A stretch of 64,000 nucleotides of DNA from NCBI RefSeq assembly GCF_030419005.1, contig NZ_CP106952.1, positions 186,001-250,000 on the forward strand, written 5' to 3'. The notes beneath the pieces are model-generated. The model saw only the letters and a program-made list of their open reading frames with translations, searched no databases and was not told the origin of the DNA. Positions 38,011 through 46,004 of the stretch are shown here, piece by piece. The DNA is from Eleftheria terrae. Its GTDB lineage: Bacteria; Pseudomonadota; Gammaproteobacteria; Burkholderiales; Burkholderiaceae_C. The position numbers and the translations under genes are program-made. Within the stretch, counting starts at the first letter, position 1. The number at the start of each line of letters is the position of its first letter.

Positions 38011-39942
38011 TCAGCCCTCGACGATCATCCGCGTGCGCATCTCCAGGTGGAGCGCGTGGCAGAAGTGGGTGCAGTAGCACCAGAAGACGCCCGGTTGGTC
38101 CGCGGTGAAGGTCACCGAGGCGGTCTCCTGTGGGTTGACGATGAAGTTGACGTTGTACTTCGGGATCGCGAAGCCGTGCGTCAGGTCCTCCACCTTGTCC
38201 AGGTTGGTGAGGATCAGCGTCACCTCGTCGCCCTTCTTCACGGTGAACTCGCGCAGGCTGAAGGCCGGTGCCTGCGAGGTCAGCTTGACGGTGACCTTCT
38301 TGCCGTTGCGGACGACACCCGATTCCTTCGGGTCCTTGATGGCGAGCGGGAAGTCGTCCAGCGCATACACCTGCTTCGGGCGCAGCAGGTCGCGCTTGAA
38401 GATGATGAAGTCATGCGGCTCGCCCCGCACCGGGTGGTCGGCGGCCAGCACCATCTTCTCGCCCGAGATGTCGATCAGCTGCTCGTTTTCCGGATGCAGC
38501 GGCCCCACCGGCAGGAAGCGGTCCTTGGAGAACTTGCAGCCCACCGCCAGCCACTTGCCGTCGGCGGCCCGGGTTTCGGACTGCGAGGCGTTGACATGGC
38601 CTGGCTGGTATTGCACGTCCAGGCGGTCCACCACGTACTTGGCGGTCTTGTCGCCGGCGTGGAACTTGATGGCCGCTTCCACGTTCCACTTCACCACCTG
38701 GCTGTCCAGGAACAAGGTGGTGTAGGCGTTGCCGCGCCCGTCGAAGGCGGTGTGCAGCGGACCCAGCCCCAGCTCGACCTCGGCGGCGATCGCCTGGTCG
38801 ATCTTCTCCAGCTTGCCGTCGAACCAGTCCAGCACCTTGGACAAGTCGATCACCGTCGCGGTCGGCGACAGCTTGCCGGCGCAGATGAAGTACTTGCCGT
38901 CCGGGCTCGCATTGACGCCGTGCGGGTTCTTGGGAACGCTGACATAGGCGGTCAGCGCCGTCTTCGGGTCGGCATTGGAGGCACGGGTGCCGTCCACCAC
39001 CGGCACCTTGGAGGTACCGATGGTGCGGAACTTGCCGTCCTTCACCGCCTGCTCGATGCGGGCGATGTTGAAGAACAGGCAGGCGTCGCGCTCGGCGGAC
39101 ATCATGTCCTCGTAGTGGGCGCCGCCTTCGGTGTTGTACTGGTTGGTGGCCGCCAGCTTGCCGTCATACGAGGTGGCGGTGAGGTCGCAGTTGCCGTCGA
39201 TCAGCACCTGCCAGCGGACGTCCATCGTCTCGGCGTCCACGCAGCTGAACAGCGTGCGGTACTGGTCCGGCTTGTCGATGCCTTGATTGGGCAGCGGGAT
39301 GTGGAACTCTGCACCGCAGAAGACGCGGGTGGTGTAGTTGATGGCGGGATCGACCGGGTCGCGCTTGTCCGGGAAGATGCCGTGGAAGCCCTGCACATTG
39401 GGCAGCTCGGTGATCTTGTCGCAAACGAAGTAGTCGAGCCGGATGCGGGCCAGACGGCTGTTGATCTTGTCGTTGATCCAGGCGTAGCGGCCGTCGTAGT
39501 TGCCGTCCTTGTAGGAAGCATGCACGTGGTGGCTGTCGCCGACGACGTAGCGCAGGCTGCCGTCCGGCTTGGTGCCCATGACCTTCTTCGATTCGTTGGT
39601 GATGCCCCAGCCCACCAGCGCGTCCGGCACGAAGCAGGGAATGCGCAGGATCTCGCGGCCCGAAGGCAGCCCCAGCACCCGCATGTCGCCGGTGTGGCCG
39701 CCGCTCCACAGCCCGTAGTAGGTGTCCAGCTCGCCCGGCTTCAGGTGGATGCCGGCCGTGTCGGCGTGGGCCGCTGCGGCCGGGCCCGGCGCGGATGCGG
39801 AGGCGGCCGACGCCGCGGCGCCGCCCTTGTCGTTGCATGCCGCCAGGCCGACCGTCAGGCCGGCCGCTGCGGCCGTATTCAGAAAGCGGCGACGCCCCTC
39901 GACGGGCATCTTCTCGTTCGGCGTTTGTTTGCCTTGGCTCAT
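38011..39942 (-). CDS. nosZ: Nitrous oxide reductase, clade I (Tat-exported)
   Basis: 643 aa. It reduces N2O to N2 in the periplasm. The N-terminus is a twin-arginine signal, GRRRFLNTAAAAGLTVGLAAC, with a lipobox-like LAAC. CuZ-site histidines lie in SGGHTGDMRVLG, GDSHHVHASYKDG and further segments of the beta-propeller. The C-terminal cupredoxin domain carries the CuA site: Cys624, Cys628, His632 and Met635 (CTHFCHALHLEM). The residue equivalent to the Trp that donates a backbone carbonyl in Pseudomonas stutzeri is His626 here. The start at 39942 has GAGGG upstream. First gene of nosZRDFYL; an FNR-like box lies 111 bp upstream. Confidence 0.97.
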   Translation of the reverse strand: MSQGKQTPNEKMPVEGRRRFLNTAAAAGLTVGLAACNDKGGAAASAASASAPGPAAAAHADTAGIHLKPGELDTYYGLWSGGHTGDMRVLGLPSGREILRIPCFVPDALVGWGITNESKKVMGTKPDGSLRYVVGDSHHVHASYKDGNYDGRYAWINDKINSRLARIRLDYFVCDKITELPNVQGFHGIFPDKRDPVDPAINYTTRVFCGAEFHIPLPNQGIDKPDQYRTLFSCVDAETMDVRWQVLIDGNCDLTATSYDGKLAATNQYNTEGGAHYEDMMSAERDACLFFNIARIEQAVKDGKFRTIGTSKVPVVDGTRASNADPKTALTAYVSVPKNPHGVNASPDGKYFICAGKLSPTATVIDLSKVLDWFDGKLEKIDQAIAAEVELGLGPLHTAFDGRGNAYTTLFLDSQVVKWNVEAAIKFHAGDKTAKYVVDRLDVQYQPGHVNASQSETRAADGKWLAVGCKFSKDRFLPVGPLHPENEQLIDISGEKMVLAADHPVRGEPHDFIIFKRDLLRPKQVYALDDFPLAIKDPKESGVVRNGKKVTVKLTSQAPAFSLREFTVKKGDEVTLILTNLDKVEDLTHGFAIPKYNVNFIVNPQETASVTFTADQPGVFWCYCTHFCHALHLEMRTRMIVEG

Positions 39943-40052
39943 GTTGCGACCCTCAGGAAGTGCTCCGGATGGACGCGACATGCGGCCACCGGTTTGTTCA
40001 GATGTGGATATTTCTCCCTGCCGCATGGTCGCCAGGACGGGGGGCGCCAGCC

Positions 40053-40066
40053 TTGCGCTGCATCAA
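40053..40066. promoter_or_regulatory. FNR/DNR-like box in the nosZ / cytochrome divergent region
   Basis: The minus strand reads TTGAT-GCAG-CGCAA, the plus strand TTGCG-CTGC-ATCAA, with 8 of 10 consensus positions. The same half-sites occur before norB (14896-14909), and the ATCAAGG flank matches the box at 6289-6302. It is 111 bp before nosZ and 105 bp before the cytochrome gene, so it could serve either direction. Confidence 0.6.
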
Positions 40067-40076
40067 GGTCTTCTGA

Positions 40077-40099
40077 AAAGTGCAGTTCTTCTGCACCTT
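40077..40099. promoter_or_regulatory. NsrR-type operator in the nosZ / cytochrome divergent region
   Basis: AAAGTGCA, 7 bp, TGCACCTT: 6/8 and 7/8 matches to the NsrR half-sites AAGATGCA and TGCATCTT. Spacing and right half are the same as at 14827-14849. It lies 28 bp from the FNR-like box, on the cytochrome side, overlapping where a promoter for the cytochrome/apbE genes would fall if FNR acts at -41.5. Confidence 0.6.
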
Positions 40100-40170
40100 T
40101 TGAGATTCGTCAGCTGGGACGCCAATTGCCGCTCCTAGACTGCAGCAACCATCAGTATTGGAGTTGCACG

Positions 40171-40575
40171 ATGAAGAAGGGACTGCTGACCTGCGTGCTC
40201 GCGGCAGCCGCGATGCTTGCCGCTTGCGGCCAGAAGGAAGAACCGGCGGCAGCGACCACTGCACCCGCGGCCGAGCCTGCGGCCACCCCGGCTCCGGCGG
40301 CTGCGCCGGCCGTGGCCGAGAACCCGGTGGGCAAGAAGGTCTACGGCAACGTCTGCTCGATGTGCCACAGCGCCGGCGTCGCCGGCGCGCCGAAGCCCGG
40401 CGACGAGGCCGACTGGAGCGCCCGTGCCAGCCAGGGCAAGGAGCAGCTGTACAAGCACGCCATCGAAGGCTTCACCGGCGCCAAGGGCCAGATGCCTGCC
40501 CGCGGCGGCTCGGCCTCGCTGAGCGACGACGACGTCAAGGCGGCGGTCGACTACATGGTGACCTTCAAGCGCTGA
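40171..40575 (+). CDS. Cytochrome c5-type lipoprotein
   Basis: 134 aa. Lipoprotein signal MKKGLLTCVLAAAAMLAAC, an Ala/Pro/Glu linker (residues 20-55), then a small class I cytochrome c with one haem motif CSMCH and the axial Met in GQMPARGG. It should be anchored to a membrane facing the periplasm and carry single electrons, plausibly to NosZ given its place in the nos region. It is divergent from nosZ and 16 bp before apbE. Similar cytochromes accompany nos genes in other betaproteobacteria (established for related clusters). Confidence 0.9.
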   Translation: MKKGLLTCVLAAAAMLAACGQKEEPAAATTAPAAEPAATPAPAAAPAVAENPVGKKVYGNVCSMCHSAGVAGAPKPGDEADWSARASQGKEQLYKHAIEGFTGAKGQMPARGGSASLSDDDVKAAVDYMVTFKR

Positions 40576-40591
40576 CGCAAGGAGCCCGGTC

Positions 40592-41647
40592 GTGATGCAA
40601 GCGCCCTCGAGCCACCGTGGCCGCACGGTCAACCGGCAGCGCCGCGCCCTGGTGGCGGCCGTGCCGCTGCTGGCCAGCGGGCTCGCATCCGCCGGCGTGT
40701 TCTCGCCACAGCGGGCCCGGCAGCCGCTGCTGCAGGAATCCCGCCCGCTGATGGGCACGCGGGTCGACATCAGCGCCAGCGGTCGCGACCCTGGGCAGCT
40801 TCGCGCTGCCATCGCGCTCGCCTGGGCGGAGATGGAGCGGCTGGTGGCCATGATGAGCCGCTTCCGGCCGACCAGCGTGGTGAGCGCCATCAACCTGGCA
40901 GCCGGCCTGCAGGCCATTGCCGTGCCGCCGGAGCTGATGCAGGTGCTGAAGATGGCGCGGCGAGAGTCCGAGCGCAGCGGCGGTGCCTTCGATGTCACGG
41001 TGGCTTCGATCACCGACTGGTCCTTCGACCCCCGGCATCCACGGATGCCATCGCCGCAGGCCCTTGCGCGCCAGTTGCCGCTGGTGGACTACCGCCACCT
41101 GGTGCTCGACGAGCGCGCCGGCACCGCCTTCCTGACGCGGCGCGGCATGCGCATCGACCTGGGCGGCGTCGCCAAGCTGCCGATCCTCGATGCGGGCATC
41201 CAGACCTTGAAGGGCCAGGGCATCACGGCCGCCATGATCAATGGCGGCGGCGATGTCGTCGTGGGTGGCCCGCTGGAGGATCGCCCGTGGCGGGTGGGCG
41301 TGCGGGATCCCCGTGCGCCGCAGCGCCTGCTCGGCGTGCTGCCGGTGAGCGAAGGATTCGTCGTGTCGTCCGGCGACTACGAGCGCTACTTCGTCGACCA
41401 GGGCGAGCGGCTGCACCATGTGCTGGACCCGTCCACCGGCCTGCCCGCGCACGGGCTGCGCGGCCTGACCCTGGTCGGGCGTGAACTGGGGTCGGTCAAT
41501 GGCGCCGGGGCGGCCCTGATGGTCGGTGGTGCCGGCGCTGCCCGGGCCCGCCTGAACGCGCAGCGCGAGCTGGAGGCCCTGTGGGTGCAGGCCGACGGCG
41601 GGCTGTGGGTCGCCCCCGGGCTGGCACGGCGCCTGTCGGCCGCATAG
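40592..41647 (+). CDS. nosX: ApbE/NosX FAD:protein FMN transferase
   Basis: 351 aa from GTG 40592, 7 bp after GGAG; an ATG follows directly at 40595. The N-terminus has a twin-arginine-like signal (RQRRALVAAVPLLASGLASA). ApbE motifs: PLMGTRVDI, GGAFDVTVASITDW, MRIDLGGVAK, MINGGGDVVVGG and the metal/FAD-binding HHVLDPSTGLPA. ApbE-type enzymes attach FMN to Ser/Thr of SGAT motifs in periplasmic proteins; NosR in this window carries such a motif, so it is the obvious substrate. Cotranscription with the cytochrome is inferred from the 16-bp gap. Confidence 0.92.
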   Translation: MMQAPSSHRGRTVNRQRRALVAAVPLLASGLASAGVFSPQRARQPLLQESRPLMGTRVDISASGRDPGQLRAAIALAWAEMERLVAMMSRFRPTSVVSAINLAAGLQAIAVPPELMQVLKMARRESERSGGAFDVTVASITDWSFDPRHPRMPSPQALARQLPLVDYRHLVLDERAGTAFLTRRGMRIDLGGVAKLPILDAGIQTLKGQGITAAMINGGGDVVVGGPLEDRPWRVGVRDPRAPQRLLGVLPVSEGFVVSSGDYERYFVDQGERLHHVLDPSTGLPAHGLRGLTLVGRELGSVNGAGAALMVGGAGAARARLNAQRELEALWVQADGGLWVAPGLARRLSAA

Positions 41648-41705
41648 GCCGCGCCGGCGGCCGCGGCGCCCAGGGCCTCGCGGGCCCCGGAGACAGGCGT
41701 GTTGC

Positions 41706-43088
41706 TCAGCGCGGCCGGTACGGCAACGACAGGTAGTGCCGCCCCAGCTCGGTGAGCTGCCCGGGGCCAGCCAGCAGGCTGGTGTGGTGCACATCGTTGC
41801 TCCAGCGGCCGGTGAACCAGGCATAGCGGAACACATCGTCGCGCTGCTCGCAGGTGGCCACCATCTCGGTCATCTGGGCCTTCTGCTTGACCACGGTATC
41901 GATCTGCGCACCGTCCGGCTGCGAATGCCAGTTGGCGAACTCGGTGACCCAGAACGACTTGCCGTACTTCTTCAATCGGTCGAGCTGGCCGCCCAGCCCA
42001 TAGTCGTACCAATGGAAGGCCAGGTAGTCGATGCGCGGGTCGCGGCCGCCGTTGGCCTGGCGGTAGGCCGCATGGAAGGCATCGAGCCAGGCCACCGGGT
42101 CGCTGTAGCCCGGCAGGGTGCCCCAGGTGATTGCCGGGCCGACGATCTTGACCCCGGTGCGCGCGGCCAGCGCCTCGTAGCCGGGCCAGATTGCCGCGGC
42201 CTGCTGCGGCGTGAGGTTGGCCTGGTCCACCAGGTTGGGCTCGTTCAGCACCAGCAGGTACTGGATGTGCGGGTTGGCCTTCAGGAAGGCCTCCACCTCC
42301 GCACTCTGGTAGTTGCCGTTCCACAGCATGGGCAGGAAATCGGCACCATAGCGGGCGCGGTAGTCGGCTGGCAGGCCGGCATTGACCCGCGGGCTCCAGT
42401 TGTACCACCAGCTCACGCCCTTCGAGAGCGCCTCGAGGTCGCGTGCGTCGGCCAGGTCGTACGCAATGCCGCGCTTGGCGCTCTTGCCGGTGGCCGGCGG
42501 GCTGCCGGCCGCGCGGAAGGAGAACAGCTGCGCACCGGTGCCGTTGCAGCCGTACTGCTGGATGTTGGCGCCATCGGCCGTCGAGGCGGCGGCCACGTCC
42601 ACGCATTTTCCGCTGCCGACGTTCACCAGCGTGTAGCGCGTGCCGTCGAGCGACTCCACGCGGAAGCGCTGCCCGCTGCCATGATGCACGCTCCACTGCT
42701 GGATGTTGGCGCCGTCGTGGCTCGCCGCGCCGGCCACCTCCAGTGCCTTGCCACTGTGGGCGGCCACCAGCTCGAAGCTGCCGCCTTCGGCCGGCACCAG
42801 GTCGAAGCTCTGGTTGCTGCCGCCGTGGCAGCTCCATTGGTGGATGTTGGCGCCGTCGGCCGTGGACGGGCCGGCGACGTCCACGCACTTCTGGCTGTTG
42901 GCGTTGACGACGCTGTAGCGCCCCGGCACCAGCGAGGCGGCCGTGGCCTGGCTGGCGGGCGTGCCGGATGCCCGCGCACCAGCGGCATCGCCGCCGGAGC
43001 CGCCACCGCAAGCCGCCAGCCAGCCGAGGCCAAGGGCCGCCGCCAGGTGGCGCAGCCGCGACAGTGGACGGGAATGGAACATCTTCAT
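41706..43088 (-). CDS. GH128-like endo-beta-1,3-glucanase with beta-trefoil CBM13
   Basis: 460 aa lipoprotein (LGWLAAC lipobox; AAGGAG before the ATG). Residues about 55-195 form a ricin-type beta-trefoil with three repeats ending GANIHQWSC, GANIQQWSV and GANIQQYGC. The catalytic domain (about 205-455) is a TIM barrel of the GH128/Asl1 type: KRGIAYDLADA, VSWWYNWSP, FLPMLWN, LLVLNEPNL with the acid/base Glu, IDYLAFHWYDYG and FWVTEFANW with the nucleophile Glu. GH128 enzymes hydrolyse beta-1,3-glucan. It follows a gene with a nearly identical trefoil by 107 bp and is probably cotranscribed with it. Confidence 0.9.
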   Translation of the reverse strand: MKMFHSRPLSRLRHLAAALGLGWLAACGGGSGGDAAGARASGTPASQATAASLVPGRYSVVNANSQKCVDVAGPSTADGANIHQWSCHGGSNQSFDLVPAEGGSFELVAAHSGKALEVAGAASHDGANIQQWSVHHGSGQRFRVESLDGTRYTLVNVGSGKCVDVAAASTADGANIQQYGCNGTGAQLFSFRAAGSPPATGKSAKRGIAYDLADARDLEALSKGVSWWYNWSPRVNAGLPADYRARYGADFLPMLWNGNYQSAEVEAFLKANPHIQYLLVLNEPNLVDQANLTPQQAAAIWPGYEALAARTGVKIVGPAITWGTLPGYSDPVAWLDAFHAAYRQANGGRDPRIDYLAFHWYDYGLGGQLDRLKKYGKSFWVTEFANWHSQPDGAQIDTVVKQKAQMTEMVATCEQRDDVFRYAWFTGRWSNDVHHTSLLAGPGQLTELGRHYLSLPYRPR

Positions 43089-43195
43089 CGGTTCTCCTTC
43101 AACGACGGTTGTTCTGATTCAGTGTGCCTGGTGCCACAGCGGGCCGAGGCCGCGGAGGGGCGGCCGCTCCTGCCCGCCGCCACGGCCCGCCCGGC

Positions 43196-45448
43196 TCATT
43201 GCGGCAGGGTGGCCCGCAACCGGCCCGGCTCCGCGTTCACGGTGTCGCCGCGGCCGTTGATGATGTGCGTGATCTCGCCCACACCGCCCAGCGACACCGT
43301 CGTCATGTTGTGAAAGCGCACGCCTGGCCGCTGCGGCGCCTCGATGGCATTGCCCAGCTTCAGGGACGGGTTGGCCTGGAAGAAGCAGTAGATGCCCAGG
43401 CCCCACGCCGCGTGCTCGGTGACATCGTCGGCCACCTTGTACGAGGCGAAGCCGTTGGCGCCGTTGTTCATCCAAGCCGCCTGGCTCGGCACGTCGTAGG
43501 GAATCTCGCTCTGGTAGAAGTAGAGCTGGCCGCGCTCGCCACGCCACAGGGTCTGGTACTCGTGGAAGTGCTCGACGAAGAGCCCGTAGATGCGCACGTC
43601 GTCGCCATTCACGATCACGCCGTTGCGGCTGGTGTTGATGTCCCAGCCGACGTGCTCGCCATGGTCGGCGCGCCAGACCCAGAAATGATCGCCGATGACA
43701 TGGTGGCTGTTGATGACGAGGCTGGCGTCGGCACGGCCCAGCGCGCCGGTGCCACCGACGCGGAAGAACAAGTCGTGCAGCGAGGTCGGGTTGGCTGCAT
43801 GGCTGGCCGCGCTGGTCACCGGCCCCACCTCGAGCAAAGCCGGCGAAACCGTCTCGCCGGCATCGAACAGCAGGCCGGCGATCTTGACGCCGTCGACATC
43901 ATCCACCGCCATCGCGGTGATGCCGCCCACGGGCACCAGCGTGGCGAGGCCGAGGCCCAGCACCACCGTGTTGCTGCGCCGGATCCGCAGCGTCTGGTCG
44001 AGCCGGTAGATGCCGGGTGTGAAGAGCAGGTGCTTGCCGGCATCCAGGGCTGCATTGATCGTGGCAGCGGTGTCGATGGCGGGTTTGGCCACATGGAACT
44101 GCGACAGCGGCAGGACCTGCCCTGCCGACGCGCCCTGCGCCCACGAAACGCCGCGGCTGTTGCTGCGCAACTCGGGCACCACCACGCTGTACTGGCCGGC
44201 GGTGTCCACCGTGAGGTAGGGCTTCTCGCGCACCAGCGGCGTCTGCTCGAGCACGGTATGCGGCGGGTCGGGGAAACTGGGGGCCGGCGCATTCACGGCA
44301 CCGACGAACATCATGTTCCACACCCCGCCTTCCCAGCGGCCGAACTCGGCATTGCGGGAGAGCCACTGCTGCTGGCTGCCGGAGATCACGGTGCCGTCGA
44401 TCTTCGAGTCGGCGATGAAGCCGCCGCTGGACCAGCCATCGCGGTCGAACAGGTGCAGGTTGCCCTGCACGTGCATGCGGCGGAAGGGTACTGCCTGTGA
44501 CACCGCCCACACCATGGTGTTGTTGTTGCCGGGCACCACGCTGAGGTTCTCGGCACCGCGCCAGAAATTCTGGGTGGCGTTCTGGCCGAACCACTCGGCA
44601 TCCACATGCAGGCCGCCATGGATCGTGACGTCGTTCGGTGAGCGGCCGAGGCCGAGCACCTGGGTGTAGTAGCCCACCCGCACGAAGTTGTGATACGTGC
44701 CCGGCTTGAAAAGAAAGGCATGCCGCTGCGGGCCGAACTGGTTGGTCTCCTGCTGGCGGTAGACGTCATCGAGCTCGGCCTGGATGGCATCGGCGCTCAT
44801 CGACGGATCGAAGACCTTGACGTTCGGCCCCAGGTCCACCACGCCGGCGCCGACCGGCTCGAACACGAAGCGCTGCGCGCCGGTGCCGTTGCAGCCGTAC
44901 TGCTGGATGTTGGCAGCGTCGCCGGTGGACGCGCCGGCCACATCGACGCACTTGTTGCTGTTGAGGTTGACCAGCGCGTAGCCGCCTGCGACGTCGCTCT
45001 GCAGCCGGAAGCGCTGCGCGGCGGTGCCGTTGTCGTGCCACTGTTGCACGTTGGCGCCGTCGCTGGTGGAGGCACCGCTCACGTCCATGGCCTTGCCACT
45101 GTGCGCCGCCAGCAACCGGTAGACGCCGGCGGACACTTCACTGACGTCAAAGGCCTGGTTGAGCGCGCCGGTGCAGCTGTTCTGCTGGATGTTGCCGCCG
45201 TCCCCGGTGGCGGCGCCGGCCACTTCGACGCACTTGTGGCTGTGCACATTGCGGATGACGTAGCGGCCGCCGGGCAAGGTCGCAGCGGCGCCGGCCGTGG
45301 TCCCGGACGGGTCGCCGGGCGGGGCGGAGGCGTGGCGGGCGGCGGGCTCGCCGGAGCCGCCGCAACCGGCAAGCAGCGCGGCCGCTGCAAGGGCCAGGCG
45401 CCAGGGGCGCTGGACGTTGGGGTGAGAGGCCGAGGGGGCGTGAAGCAT
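43196..45448 (-). CDS. Beta-trefoil plus two-beta-helix lipoprotein, GH55-like architecture
   Basis: 750 aa. The start at 45448 has AGGAG upstream and leads into a lipoprotein signal with LLAGC. Residues about 60-200 are a ricin-type beta-trefoil almost copied from the GH128 neighbour. The rest contains two successive right-handed beta-helices, beginning MSADAIQAELDDVYRQQETN...AFLFKPGTY and DTAATINAALDAGKHLLFTPGIYRLDQTLRI, the arrangement known from GH55 exo-beta-1,3-glucanases. I cannot point to the catalytic Glu. Two LacI-type operators lie 105-152 bp upstream. A role on beta-1,3-glucan is inferred from architecture, operators and the GH128 neighbour. Confidence 0.78.
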   Translation of the reverse strand: MLHAPSASHPNVQRPWRLALAAAALLAGCGGSGEPAARHASAPPGDPSGTTAGAAATLPGGRYVIRNVHSHKCVEVAGAATGDGGNIQQNSCTGALNQAFDVSEVSAGVYRLLAAHSGKAMDVSGASTSDGANVQQWHDNGTAAQRFRLQSDVAGGYALVNLNSNKCVDVAGASTGDAANIQQYGCNGTGAQRFVFEPVGAGVVDLGPNVKVFDPSMSADAIQAELDDVYRQQETNQFGPQRHAFLFKPGTYHNFVRVGYYTQVLGLGRSPNDVTIHGGLHVDAEWFGQNATQNFWRGAENLSVVPGNNNTMVWAVSQAVPFRRMHVQGNLHLFDRDGWSSGGFIADSKIDGTVISGSQQQWLSRNAEFGRWEGGVWNMMFVGAVNAPAPSFPDPPHTVLEQTPLVREKPYLTVDTAGQYSVVVPELRSNSRGVSWAQGASAGQVLPLSQFHVAKPAIDTAATINAALDAGKHLLFTPGIYRLDQTLRIRRSNTVVLGLGLATLVPVGGITAMAVDDVDGVKIAGLLFDAGETVSPALLEVGPVTSAASHAANPTSLHDLFFRVGGTGALGRADASLVINSHHVIGDHFWVWRADHGEHVGWDINTSRNGVIVNGDDVRIYGLFVEHFHEYQTLWRGERGQLYFYQSEIPYDVPSQAAWMNNGANGFASYKVADDVTEHAAWGLGIYCFFQANPSLKLGNAIEAPQRPGVRFHNMTTVSLGGVGEITHIINGRGDTVNAEPGRLRATLPQ

Positions 45449-45552
45449 GTCGTCTCCTGGTGCTATCGGACGCGACTGTGGGACGCGACAGTGGGACGCG
45501 GCAGTGAGACGCGTCAGCGCGGTTCGTCTGCCGGATACGGGCGCAGCCACTA

Positions 45553-45566
45553 TGGAACCGGTTCCA
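45553..45566. promoter_or_regulatory. LacI-family operator-like palindrome TGGAACCGGTTCCA
   Basis: A perfect 14-bp palindrome 105 bp before the two-beta-helix gene. It is the strongest member of the set that also occurs at 1960-1973 and 23408-23421. Confidence 0.75.
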
Positions 45567-45586
45567 TTCTTTGATGCGTCAGTGCA

Positions 45587-45600
45587 TGGAACCGGTGCCA
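45587..45600. promoter_or_regulatory. Second LacI-like operator TGGAACCGGTGCCA
   Basis: One mismatch from a perfect palindrome, placed 34 bp (about three helical turns) from the operator at 45553-45566, so two dimers could bind the same face of the DNA. Confidence 0.65.
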
Positions 45601-46004
45601 CCCGAATTCTGGTGCAGATCGGGCCCTCGGTGAACCCACGAGGAAACCCTTAGCGAGGCCGCCCGGGCAAGGCCGGCCGGCGGCCGCAAGGGGCCGGGTT
45701 GGGAGCGCAGCAGCCTCCCTTGCCGCTGCGCAGGGACAGGAGGCGCGACCCGCGCGCGCTGCAGGCCGCAGCCCTCCCACGGTCTTCGCGGGAGCGTGGC
45801 CGCGGCCCGCCACCAGATCCGTGAATGCGCGTTGCGCATGCCACCCGCTCGTCCCGCTTGGCGCTCGATGCGACGGCGGTGGCCCAGGTCGCGCTGCCTG
45901 CAACGGGGATTGGCGGCGCCATGGCCTCGCGATGTCCAGGGCCGGAGCCGGCTCGTTCCAGCACTGCTGCACGCGGGATGCGATGGCGCGCCGGTGCACG
46001 GCGG

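Larger units (their letters stand above)
45449..46004. other. Upstream region of the glucanase operon
   Basis: 556 bp. It holds the tandem LacI-type operators (45553-45566 and 45587-45600) and several short repeats of GACGCGnnAGTG around 45470-45520. From 45650 to 46004 it is GC-rich with no protein-like frame; this part follows the stop of the membrane protein at 46005. Confidence 0.5.

Noticed and set aside
37960..40575. Open frame of 871 codons running into the cytochrome gene
   Set aside because: Antisense to nosZ; only the last 134 codons, with lipoprotein signal and haem motif, are a gene.
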